Source: CAYSCW01 sp964449165 (lineage in GTDB: Bacteria > Acidobacteriota > Aminicenantia > Aminicenantales > Aminicenantaceae). Taken from it: DNA of 21,264 nucleotides. Each line of letters starts with the position of its first letter. Position 1 is the first letter of the stretch. A program made the translations under genes and the position numbers. Positions 15,294 through 21,264 of this stretch are shown in pieces. Location: the NCBI GenBank assembly GCA_964449165.1, contig CAYVAT010000047.1, forward strand, positions 1-21,264, in the 5' to 3' direction. The notes beneath the pieces were generated by a model that ran no database searches, had not been told where the DNA came from, and saw nothing but the letters and a program-made list of their open reading frames with translations.

Positions 15294-16145
15294 TCACCTC
15301 TTTTTCCATTCAGGAGTTTCAGCGTCCTGCCATCGCCACTTCTTGATCCATTGCAGATAAGAAGAGAAGAATTTCTCCCACTGCCTGGAAGATAATTTCT
15401 CCTTCAGCTTTTGGTAACAGAAAACAATCTGAAGGTCGTTGTCACGATTAATCCTCTCTGAGGGAAGAGAGAGCTCTTTGGCCATCACAGCTTCCTCAAA
15501 ACTTTGTTCATATTCAAGAAGATGGCTGTGAATCTGGGACTGGAGGTAGTGATAAAAACCGTTGCTCATATCCTTTTGGGAAAGCTTCTGGATGCTCTTA
15601 AGCAGGGAGGAAAGCTCTTTTTCCTTCACTTGGTCGCTCTGCTGAAAGGTCTTCTCCAGTGTCATCTCAGTGTATTTTTGTGAAGCCACAAGGAGAATCT
15701 GGTCGAGCTTAGATTTCCCGATGAGATGGGCATAAATCTTGAAAGCTGCCTCCTTCAGGCCCATCTCATCCAACGATGAGGCGAGCCCCAAGAGGGAGAC
15801 CTGCTTAGCCCATTCCTCGCCTTTGTCAAAACCACACGAAAAAGCCCGGCGAAAACTCTCCCCTGCCTCTTTCCACAGCTTAAACTCCAATTCCGCAAGC
15901 CCCTTCAACATGTAGGCTTGGGCTGAAGGATGCTTTTCTGTCTCAAGCTCGGCCTCTTTGAGCGCTCTCTTGAAAGAGGCCGCCGCTTTCCCCTGCTCCA
16001 AAGAACGGGAAAACCTTTGGCCTTGCTCATAATAGAATTTTGCCTCTTTGAGATGGGAAACACAGGAATAAATTGAGAACAGGAAGAAAAAAAGAGAAAG
16101 AAGGGTGAGTATTCTTCCCTTCGAAAAGATGGAGCTGCTCATCAT
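15294..16145 (-). CDS. Probable lipoprotein with TPR-like helical repeats
   Basis: 283 residues. A basic start and hydrophobic core (ILTLLSLFFFLFSIYSC) end at a cysteine (about residue 28), consistent with a lipoprotein signal although the -2 Tyr is not canonical. The rest is alpha-helical with TPR-like pairs: FYYEQGQRFSRSLEQGKAAA, AYMLKGLAELEFKLWKEAGE, SLLGLASSLDEMGLKEAAFK. Outer- or inner-membrane attachment would put it in the periplasm, as a scaffold or assembly factor. Its ATG directly follows the upstream stop (TAG-ATG), so the two products are likely partners. Not recognised beyond the repeat type. Confidence 0.75.
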   Translation of the reverse strand: MMSSSIFSKGRILTLLSLFFFLFSIYSCVSHLKEAKFYYEQGQRFSRSLEQGKAAASFKRALKEAELETEKHPSAQAYMLKGLAELEFKLWKEAGESFRRAFSCGFDKGEEWAKQVSLLGLASSLDEMGLKEAAFKIYAHLIGKSKLDQILLVASQKYTEMTLEKTFQQSDQVKEKELSSLLKSIQKLSQKDMSNGFYHYLQSQIHSHLLEYEQSFEEAVMAKELSLPSERINRDNDLQIVFCYQKLKEKLSSRQWEKFFSSYLQWIKKWRWQDAETPEWKKR

Positions 16146-16724
16146 CTATTCTCTCTTTAAGCTCTTCTTAACAAGGTCGGCAATTGTTTTGCGCAACTTA
16201 GCCTGGGAGAGGAGCTCAAGATGCAGCCCGATGGCTTCATCGGCAACTGCTTTAAGGCCCTCTAAAAGACGGTTCTCTTCAACTGATTCGACATCCTCTT
16301 TTGCCTTTTTTACCCTGTTTCTGAAATCCTTGACAATCTTTCTGTATTGTCCGGAGTCCAATTCTTGAGCAAAAAGTGCCTCAAGAAAAGGATCCTCCAA
16401 TTCCAAGATGGGATAAAGAGACGAAAATGCCTCTCTCAGCGATTCTATCTTATTTTTCTGTATCTCAACTTGATAGGACTGACTCAAGCCAGGATGCCGT
16501 CTGAAAAATTCGAGGACGAATTCATCGGGCTTGGTCTGGATGGGCTTAGGCTCAACCCAGACTTTCCAGGAAAGAATTTTCTCCCTCCATTCTTTGGTTC
16601 TTTTTATGGCCCAAACAAGAGCCGCTGAGAGGAGTGGGAAATAGAGAGAGGTGCTTTTGGGAAAAAATTCAGACAGAAAACTGATCCCCTTATCTACGAT
16701 TTTATCGAGGGAGGGTGATTCCAT
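16146..16724 (-). CDS. Uncharacterised small membrane-anchored helical protein
   Basis: 192 residues, not recognised. One hydrophobic segment near residues 27-40 (LYFPLLSAALVWAI) follows an amphipathic start. The rest is charged and helical (VKDFRNRVKKAKEDVESVEE; KLRKTIADLVKKSLKRE). No catalytic motif is seen. The stop codon touches the start of the TPR-like lipoprotein gene, so expression is coupled. A weak AGAGAGA stands as SD. It is the first gene of the run leading to mtnA and tsaD, with an intergenic repeat copy just upstream. Reading-frame length and the tight junction support it as real. Confidence 0.75.
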   Translation of the reverse strand: MESPSLDKIVDKGISFLSEFFPKSTSLYFPLLSAALVWAIKRTKEWREKILSWKVWVEPKPIQTKPDEFVLEFFRRHPGLSQSYQVEIQKNKIESLREAFSSLYPILELEDPFLEALFAQELDSGQYRKIVKDFRNRVKKAKEDVESVEENRLLEGLKAVADEAIGLHLELLSQAKLRKTIADLVKKSLKRE

Positions 16725-16751
16725 TTCTCTCTAATATAAATTCAAATCATT

Positions 16752-16890
16752 AAAGAGTAAAGAGGAAAAGTAGACATCATTTTTTCCGTGATGGGGTAAG
16801 GGTGGGAGGGTCTTGGCAAGGATGGAATGGAACAGCTGCTGCCTCACTACCTAACTCGATGAAATATCTTCACTCATAACAGAAATAGAT
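16752..16890. repeat. Composite intergenic repeat copy R4 (module A core absent)
   Basis: The left end (AAAGAGGAAAAGTAGACATC ... CCGTGATGGGG) resembles the left arm of the copy at 11130-11170. The sequence then passes straight to module B: GGGAGGGTCTTGGCAAGGAT (16804-16823), GCCTCACTACCTAACTCGAT, GAAATATCTTCACTC, CAGAAAT. It thus looks like the third copy with the 110-bp core and right arm missing. It fills most of the gap between the lepA stop and the next gene start. Confidence 0.7.
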
Positions 16891-16918
16891 AAAGGGGAAA
16901 GGCGAGATATTCTGGCTT

Positions 16919-18706
16919 TTATTTTATCTGCAGGAGGGCGAGAAAGGCCTCCTGGGGAATCTCCACCCGGCCGATTTTGCGCATTCTTCTTTTGCCCTTT
17001 TTCTGCTTCTCCAGAAGCTTCATCTTGCGGGTATAATCTCCGCCGTAGAGTTTGGCCAGGACATCCTTCCTGTAGGGCTTGATGGATTCGCGGGCGATCA
17101 CCCGTTTGCCGATTGCGGCTTGTAGAGATACCTCGAATTGCTGGCGGGGTATGAGTTCGCGCATTTTTGCCACCAACTTCCTCCCTATGATGGAGGCCTT
17201 TTCCTGATGGACAATAAGAGAGAGGGCATCCACTGGCTCACGGTTGATGAGGATATCCAGCCTTTGCAGTGGAGCCTCCCTGTATCCAGCAAACTCATAA
17301 TCCATGGAGGCATAACCCTGGGAGACAGATTTCAACTGATTAAAAAAATCAAAAACAACCTCATTGAGAGGAAGAAGGTAAGTAAGAAAAATCCTCTGGG
17401 CGCTGATGAATTCCATATTCTTCTGTTCTCCCCGGCGATTCTCGAGGAGTTTGAGCACAGCCCCAAGATATTTTTCAGGGGTCAGGATAAGAGCTTCGAT
17501 CATGGGTTCTTCAATTTTTGCGATCTGATGGAGTGGGGGAACCTCGGATGGATTGCGAATTTCCATCGCTTGACCATCCAACCCTGTTACTCTATAGCTA
17601 ACGCTGGGGGCTGTAGTGATGAGATTGAGGTCGAATTCCCTCTCAAGCCTCTCTTGGATGATTTCCCTGTGAAGCAAGCCTAAAAAACCGCTACGAAAAC
17701 CAAGGCCAAGAGCCGGGGAATTTTCAGGCTCATACTGAAAGGAAGAATCATTGAGTCGCAGCTTCTGGAGAGCCTTCCTGAGATCTTCCACACTGCTTCC
17801 TCCAGCAGGAAACATCCCGCAGAAAACCATGGGTTTGGCTTCCTTAAACCCGGGAAGAGGCCTGGAGGTACGTCTTTTTTTCAAAGTGATTGTGTCCCCG
17901 ATTCGGGCATGGCTAAGGTCTTTGATTCCGGCTATCATGTACCCCACTTCTCCGGCGGTAAGCTGGTTGACCTTCTGAGGTTTGGGAGTCAAGTAGCCGA
18001 GCTCTTCCACATCATAAAGGGCACCATTTGACATGAGTTCAATTTCTTCTCCGCTGCTGAGGTTTCCATCAAAGACCCTCAACAGGACAACTACTCCCCG
18101 ATAGGAATCAAACCAAGAGTCGAAAATCAAGGCTTCAAGAGGAGAATGAGGATTTCCTTTAGGCGAAGGGATGCGTTCTATAACGCTTGATAAAATCTTA
18201 TCGACGCCTGTTCCTTTTTTTGCACTAACAAAGAGCACTTCTTCCTTTTTGAAACCGAGGATGCTTTCCAGCTGCTCCAGTACAAGCTCAGGATTAGCTT
18301 GGGAGAGATCAATCTTGTTGATCACCGGAATGAGCACCAGGTCATTCTGGAGAGCCAGATAAGTGTTGGCCAGAGTCTGAGCTTCCACTCCTTGGGAGGC
18401 ATCTATAAGAAGGAGAGCGCCTTCGCATGCGGCCAAGCTCCTTGACACCTCGTAGGAGAAGTCCACATGGCCAGGTGTGTCTATGAGGTTGAGGATGTAA
18501 GGTTCTGGCTCTTCAGTCTTGTAGAGAAGGCGTGCTGTTTGGGCCTTGATGGTGATTCCTTTCTCCCTCTCCAAATCCATGGTATCCAGGACTTGTTCTC
18601 TTAATTCACGGGGCGTAAGGGCGCCGGTTTTTTCGATCAGGCGGTCAGCCAGAGTAGACTTTCCATGATCGATATGGGCGATAATCGAAAAATTCCTTAT
18701 CCGCAT
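16919..18706 (-). CDS. lepA: Elongation factor 4 (LepA), back-translocating GTPase
   Basis: 595 residues, standard length. GTPase motifs: G1 AHIDHGKST (10-18), G2 region GITIKAQTA, G3 DTPGHVDF, G4 NKID. Domain II (LLRVFDGNLSSGEEI), the EF-G-like domains III and V, and the LepA-specific C-terminal domain (KLYGGDYTRKMKLLEKQKKG) are all present. EF4 acts on stalled ribosomes in the cytoplasm. The odd point is its 5' end: the start codon (18704-18706) lies inside the inverted terminal repeat of a transposase unit, 5 nt after the transposase stop (TGA-CCCTG-ATG). No well-placed SD is present; AAGG is about 11 nt upstream. Expression may depend on read-through or coupling from the transposase gene. 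Confidence 0.97.
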   Translation of the reverse strand: MRIRNFSIIAHIDHGKSTLADRLIEKTGALTPRELREQVLDTMDLEREKGITIKAQTARLLYKTEEPEPYILNLIDTPGHVDFSYEVSRSLAACEGALLLIDASQGVEAQTLANTYLALQNDLVLIPVINKIDLSQANPELVLEQLESILGFKKEEVLFVSAKKGTGVDKILSSVIERIPSPKGNPHSPLEALIFDSWFDSYRGVVVLLRVFDGNLSSGEEIELMSNGALYDVEELGYLTPKPQKVNQLTAGEVGYMIAGIKDLSHARIGDTITLKKRRTSRPLPGFKEAKPMVFCGMFPAGGSSVEDLRKALQKLRLNDSSFQYEPENSPALGLGFRSGFLGLLHREIIQERLEREFDLNLITTAPSVSYRVTGLDGQAMEIRNPSEVPPLHQIAKIEEPMIEALILTPEKYLGAVLKLLENRRGEQKNMEFISAQRIFLTYLLPLNEVVFDFFNQLKSVSQGYASMDYEFAGYREAPLQRLDILINREPVDALSLIVHQEKASIIGRKLVAKMRELIPRQQFEVSLQAAIGKRVIARESIKPYRKDVLAKLYGGDYTRKMKLLEKQKKGKRRMRKIGRVEIPQEAFLALLQIK

Positions 18707-18711
18707 CAGGG

Positions 18712-19710
18712 TCAGACCTTCATAACTTTTCTAATTTTATCAAATTCTCCAAAAAATGATGGATTTTTAACAATTTTCTCTTCAAATCTGCGAATCATAT
18801 TGGATACGCTTGAGTCTTTTCTCGCCAAAAATAGAGCTAACGATTTATTGTTTATTCCTGCATATCGTATAGCCACATAAACAAACAAAGAACGAACATA
18901 AGATATTCTTGCTGCTTTGCTTCTGCCTAAAATGCATTCAATCGGAATTCCTGTTGCTGTTGAAACAGCCGTCACTAAAGTGTCTAAAGATATTTTCTTA
19001 ATAGGCATCTGATCATATAATAATTTTAAATTCTTCTCATCTTTTTCAGCATCAGAATCTATATTCTCTTTTGCCTTTCTTTTACATTCTTCAATAAATT
19101 CTGAACTCCCCAAAAAGCAAGTGTCAATATATTCATGCGCATGAAATTTCCTCAGATAACTGTTGTTCATACCATCCACGATAAGCTGCCGATATAATTC
19201 TTGAGCTTTAGTTATATCTAAAGATAGCATTCGAAATATTAAATCAGTTCTCACGAAAGACTGATTGATCTTTCCAATGTAAACTTGATGACTGCTCCAA
19301 GGATAATCATCTGGATTTTCAACCAAAGAGGCTTTGAATGGATTGAGATGAATATATCTTACTAATTCCTGAAGATAGACTTCTCTCTGGATTAAAATAG
19401 CTTTGTACCTCCCCTGAAAAAGATGACCTACAGTTTTGTACTTGTTATGGAAATAAAAGGTGTAACTCTGCTGAATGCCTTGCATGATTTTTGACAGAGG
19501 AATAATGTCCGTCTCCATTATCAAATGTACATGATTGGGCATCAGAGTATAGGCATAAAGAACGAAATTATAACGCTGCTGATATCTTTTTAAACGATCG
19601 ATGTAGACTTTATAGTCTTGGTCATCCTTGAAAGTCACTTGCCTATTGTTGCCTCGCGCAATCACATGATATAAAGCACCAGGAAATTCGATCCTTCTTT
19701 TTCTTGCCAT
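18712..19710 (-). CDS. REP-associated tyrosine transposase (Y1/HUH, RAYT) with C-terminal DnaA-like DNA-binding region
   Basis: 332 residues. The N-terminal Y1_Tnp domain starts with MARKRRIEFPGALYHVIARG. The metal-binding HUH motif is in LMPNHVHLIME, and the nucleophilic tyrosine is probably that of LQELVRYIHLNPFKASLV, followed by YPWSSH, all typical of RAYTs (Transposase_17/IS200-like). Such enzymes nick and join single-stranded DNA next to hairpins and are thought to move REP sequences. The C-terminal part (about 245-315: TATGIPIECILGRSKAARI, YVAIRYAG, SSVSNMIRRFEEK) resembles the DnaA domain IV helix-turn-helix, found in a subset of RAYTs. The frame is intact and the stop lies in the element's terminal repeat. 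SD CGGAG abuts the ATG, so translation may be weak. Confidence 0.9.
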   Translation of the reverse strand: MARKRRIEFPGALYHVIARGNNRQVTFKDDQDYKVYIDRLKRYQQRYNFVLYAYTLMPNHVHLIMETDIIPLSKIMQGIQQSYTFYFHNKYKTVGHLFQGRYKAILIQREVYLQELVRYIHLNPFKASLVENPDDYPWSSHQVYIGKINQSFVRTDLIFRMLSLDITKAQELYRQLIVDGMNNSYLRKFHAHEYIDTCFLGSSEFIEECKRKAKENIDSDAEKDEKNLKLLYDQMPIKKISLDTLVTAVSTATGIPIECILGRSKAARISYVRSLFVYVAIRYAGINNKSLALFLARKDSSVSNMIRRFEEKIVKNPSFFGEFDKIRKVMKV

Positions 19711-19717
19711 CTCCGAT

Positions 19718-19742
19718 TATTAAGACGATCTATTAAGACGAT
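19718..19742 (+). repeat. Two tandem copies of TATTAAGACGAT, 13-bp period
   Basis: Perfect 12-bp direct repeat at 19718-19729 and 19731-19742, just upstream of the transposase start codon. It could be an operator or binding iteron for the transposase or a repressor, or simple slippage. Confidence 0.6.
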
Positions 19743-19817
19743 TAAATCAATGAATAATGACAAATCCCAATATATCGATCAAACTAGGAAAATTAGAAAG
19801 GTCTGACCCCGATGTGC

Positions 19818-19846
19818 TTGACTTTTAGGGAGGAGTCGAGTAATTT
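19818..19846 (+). promoter_or_regulatory. Possible sigma-70 promoter of the tatA operon
   Basis: TTGACT (19818-19823), 17-nt spacer, TAATTT (19841-19846), about 48 bp upstream of tatA. Good -35 and spacing, poor -10. It starts 3 bp outside the transposon's right end, so the element spared it. Confidence 0.35.
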
Positions 19847-19893
19847 TGTTAGAGGAAAAACCGTTCAAGAAATAGTCCTCATAGGAGGTTTCA

Positions 19894-20097
19894 ATGTTTT
19901 TATTCGGCCCTGTCGGTCCCACAGAGCTCCTTCTCATCGTGCTCATCATCGTCATCATCTTTGGTGCTCGCAAACTTCCGGAGCTGGGAAAATCCCTCGG
20001 AGAGGGAATCAAGAACTTCCGAAAATCCATAAGCTCAAAAGATAAAGAAAACGAAACCCCTCCAGACAAGTCAGAGCCTCCCCCCAAGAAAGAATGA
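19894..20097 (+). CDS. tatA: Sec-independent (twin-arginine) translocase protein TatA/E
   Basis: 67 residues. The N-out hydrophobic helix (TELLLIVLIIVIIF) has Glu11 at its start, followed by the FGARKLPELGKSLGEGIKNF hinge and amphipathic helix, the hallmark of TatA/TatE. The tail is short, charged and Pro/Glu/Lys-rich. TatA oligomerises in the inner membrane to let folded, cofactor-bearing proteins pass with TatC. No tatC is adjacent. SD AGGAGG lies 5-6 nt before ATG. The stop overlaps the next start (ATGA), so the methyltransferase is translationally coupled. Confidence 0.95.
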   Translation: MFLFGPVGPTELLLIVLIIVIIFGARKLPELGKSLGEGIKNFRKSISSKDKENETPPDKSEPPPKKE

Positions 20098-21191
20098 GAA
20101 GAGTCATCGAAAAGCTCGCCCATGAGCGAGAACAAAAAGAAGATGAATTCTCAAGGAAGCTCCAGGAATTAAAAAAAAAGACTCAAGAAACCTTCCCCCT
20201 CCAAGAGCTCCATGACAACATAGAAAAATATTTCATCGAGATAAAAAAGCTTATCCACTCCCTTTTAGAACTCATTGAGCTTCAAACCGCTCTGAGTGAT
20301 GCCAAAGACAGGGAGTGGGATGCCTTGGGAAGCAATCACGTGGGGATGATCTTCAAAAGCATGGAATGGCGGGTGGACCAGCTGGCTGCAGAATACGGAG
20401 ACGCCAAGCTTGTGATGAAAAAATTCATTTCTCTCAAAGAGAAATTGAACCAGCTCCTGTCCACTTTGGAGGAGAAGAAAATGCCTTCGCCCGCTCGAGT
20501 GAAAGAATTCTTGGAGCCTCTGGAAGATTGGCGGTATGCGGGTTTTGAGAACCGCTTCCGGGGCTATGAGGAAGAAGTCAAACGCCAACAGTCCGACTTC
20601 CTTCCTTACTTCAAAAAGAACAGCCTGGTCCTTGACCTGGGCTGCGGCCGCGGTGAATTCCTGGAGCTACTTCGAGAAAATGGAATAGAGGCGGAAGGCA
20701 TCGACATCAACGATGAGATGGTAGAGATCTGCCGCGACAAGGGTCTCAACTGCCTGAAAGGCGATCTCCTGGACAAACTAGCCGAACAGGAAGACGGCTC
20801 TCTCGGAGGCCTTTTCTCTTCCCAGGTGGTGGAGCATCTTCACGCTCAGTATCTGAGCCGGTTGGTGGAACTGGCCTATTTCAAGCTTGCCTCCTCCGCT
20901 CCCCTTATCCTTGAAACAATTAACCCCACTTCTGTCTTTTCCCTTGTCCAAATCTATCTCCTTGACCTTTCCCATCAAAAACCCATTCATCCTCAGACTC
21001 TCAAATTCCTGATGGAAAGCGCTGGATTCGAAAGAATCGAAGTCAAATATTCTTCTCCTCTGGAAAATGAAAAGCTCCAAGAGCTTCCAGCCGGCCATGA
21101 CCTTACGGCCATCCTCAACCAGAACATCGACAAGCTGAACAGCCTTCTTTATGCTCCTGCCAACTATTCCGTTATCGGGTTCAAACCATAA
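20094..21191 (+). CDS. Class I SAM-dependent methyltransferase with N-terminal coiled coil
   Basis: 365 residues. The first ~130 are highly charged and helical, a likely coiled coil (EREQKEDEFSRKLQELKKK; LVMKKFISLKEKLNQLLSTL). The methyltransferase domain follows: motif I VLDLGCGRGEF (179-189), motif II acidic loop EGIDINDEMV (201-210), GDLLDKL, and SSQVVEHLHAQYL (242-254) near the active site. The arrangement resembles methyltransferases of O-antigen/polysaccharide loci, where the coiled coil sets partner or chain-length interactions; this is inference and the substrate is unknown. It starts within the tatA stop (ATGA) and ends 8 nt before the next gene. Confidence 0.87.
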   Translation: MRRVIEKLAHEREQKEDEFSRKLQELKKKTQETFPLQELHDNIEKYFIEIKKLIHSLLELIELQTALSDAKDREWDALGSNHVGMIFKSMEWRVDQLAAEYGDAKLVMKKFISLKEKLNQLLSTLEEKKMPSPARVKEFLEPLEDWRYAGFENRFRGYEEEVKRQQSDFLPYFKKNSLVLDLGCGRGEFLELLRENGIEAEGIDINDEMVEICRDKGLNCLKGDLLDKLAEQEDGSLGGLFSSQVVEHLHAQYLSRLVELAYFKLASSAPLILETINPTSVFSLVQIYLLDLSHQKPIHPQTLKFLMESAGFERIEVKYSSPLENEKLQELPAGHDLTAILNQNIDKLNSLLYAPANYSVIGFKP

Positions 21192-21199
21192 GGAAAGGC

Positions 21200-21264
21200 A
21201 TGTCCCTTTATGCTGGATTTGACCTTGGAGGAACCCATCTCAAGCACGGCGTGATCAACCAGAA
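21200..21264 (+). CDS. ROK-family sugar kinase/glucokinase, N-terminal fragment (runs off the window)
   Basis: Only about 21 codons are visible, beginning MSLYAGFDLGGTHLKHGVIN. DLGGTxxKxGV is the phosphate-1 (ATP-binding) motif of ROK kinases. SD AAGGAAAGG precedes the ATG at 21200, 8 nt after the methyltransferase stop. Distinguishing glucokinase from other ROK members needs the rest of the gene. Confidence 0.7.
   Translation, partial: MSLYAGFDLGGTHLKHGVINQ

Larger units (their letters stand above)
18704..19814 (-). mobile_element. REP-associated tyrosine transposase unit with 17-bp inverted ends
   Basis: Left end CATCAGGGTCAGACCTT (18704-18720) and right end AAGGTCTGACCCCGATG (19798-19814) are inverted repeats with one mismatch. 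A second inverted pair, TTCTAATTTT (18729-18738) and AAAATTAGAA (19789-19798), lies inside. The interior is visibly more AT-rich than its neighbours. It separates the divergent genes lepA and tatA. No direct target duplication is evident, as expected for HUH single-strand transposition. Confidence 0.8.

Noticed and set aside
16864..16911. AATATCT...AGATATT inverted repeat as lepA terminator
   Set aside because: Stem of only 7 AT-rich pairs with a long loop and no U-run; too weak.
17138..17683. 181-codon plus-strand open frame
   Set aside because: Antisense shadow of lepA, whose frame is fully conserved.

Overview
The window looks like a stretch of a Gram-negative (diderm) bacterial chromosome of middling G+C content. 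The signs are a TolC-type outer-membrane protein, lipopolysaccharide-type glycosyltransferases, TatA, a probable lipoprotein, and clean AGGAGG-type ribosome binding sites. The gene style (secreted GerW/YtfJ-like proteins, a zf-HC2/HEAT anti-sigma factor beside DUF4097 proteins, a REP-associated tyrosine transposase) is reminiscent of Acidobacteriota/Aminicenantota-type genomes, but no rRNA or other marker fixes the lineage. No tRNA, rRNA, CRISPR array or prophage was seen.

Layout. 1-413: composite intergenic repeat. 414-2936 (-): orphan cytoplasmic histidine kinase with five PAS domains. 2937-3339: another composite repeat and a probable ECF-type promoter. 3340-6543 (+): a tight four-gene operon of ECF sigma factor, membrane anti-sigma factor with HEAT-like tail, and two DUF4097 beta-helical envelope proteins, closed by an intrinsic terminator at 6551-6590. 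6599-7952 (-): two exported GerW/YtfJ-like proteins, one fused to TPRs. 8104-11108 (-): family 2 glycosyltransferase, family 4 glycosyltransferase and a MenC/N-acylamino-acid-racemase-type enolase-superfamily enzyme, nearly or actually overlapping. 11109-11475: a third composite repeat. 11476-13032 (-): TolC-like protein. 13199-16724 (-): tsaD, mtnA, a TPR-like lipoprotein and a small membrane protein, reading as one operon. 16725-16918: a fourth repeat. 16919-18706 (-): lepA. 18704-19814: a REP-associated (Y1/HUH) transposase unit with 17-bp inverted ends sitting exactly against the lepA start codon. 19894-21264 (+): tatA, a coiled-coil methyltransferase and the first codons of a ROK-family sugar kinase.

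The least ordinary content is in the intergenic DNA. Four gaps carry a modular repeat family. One 110-bp module (33-142 and 11178-11287) is identical in two copies but inverted relative to the conserved flanks, and a second module is likewise inverted in one copy (241-314 against about 3163-3239). This implies that cores flip inside fixed arms. The transposase is a possible but unproven partner.

Functionally, the sigma/anti-sigma/DUF4097 operon probably forms an envelope-stress unit: the sigma factor would autoregulate, the membrane anti-sigma would hold it, and the exported DUF4097 proteins would be its output. The glycosyltransferase genes point to cell-surface glycan assembly. lepA, tsaD and mtnA are housekeeping functions.
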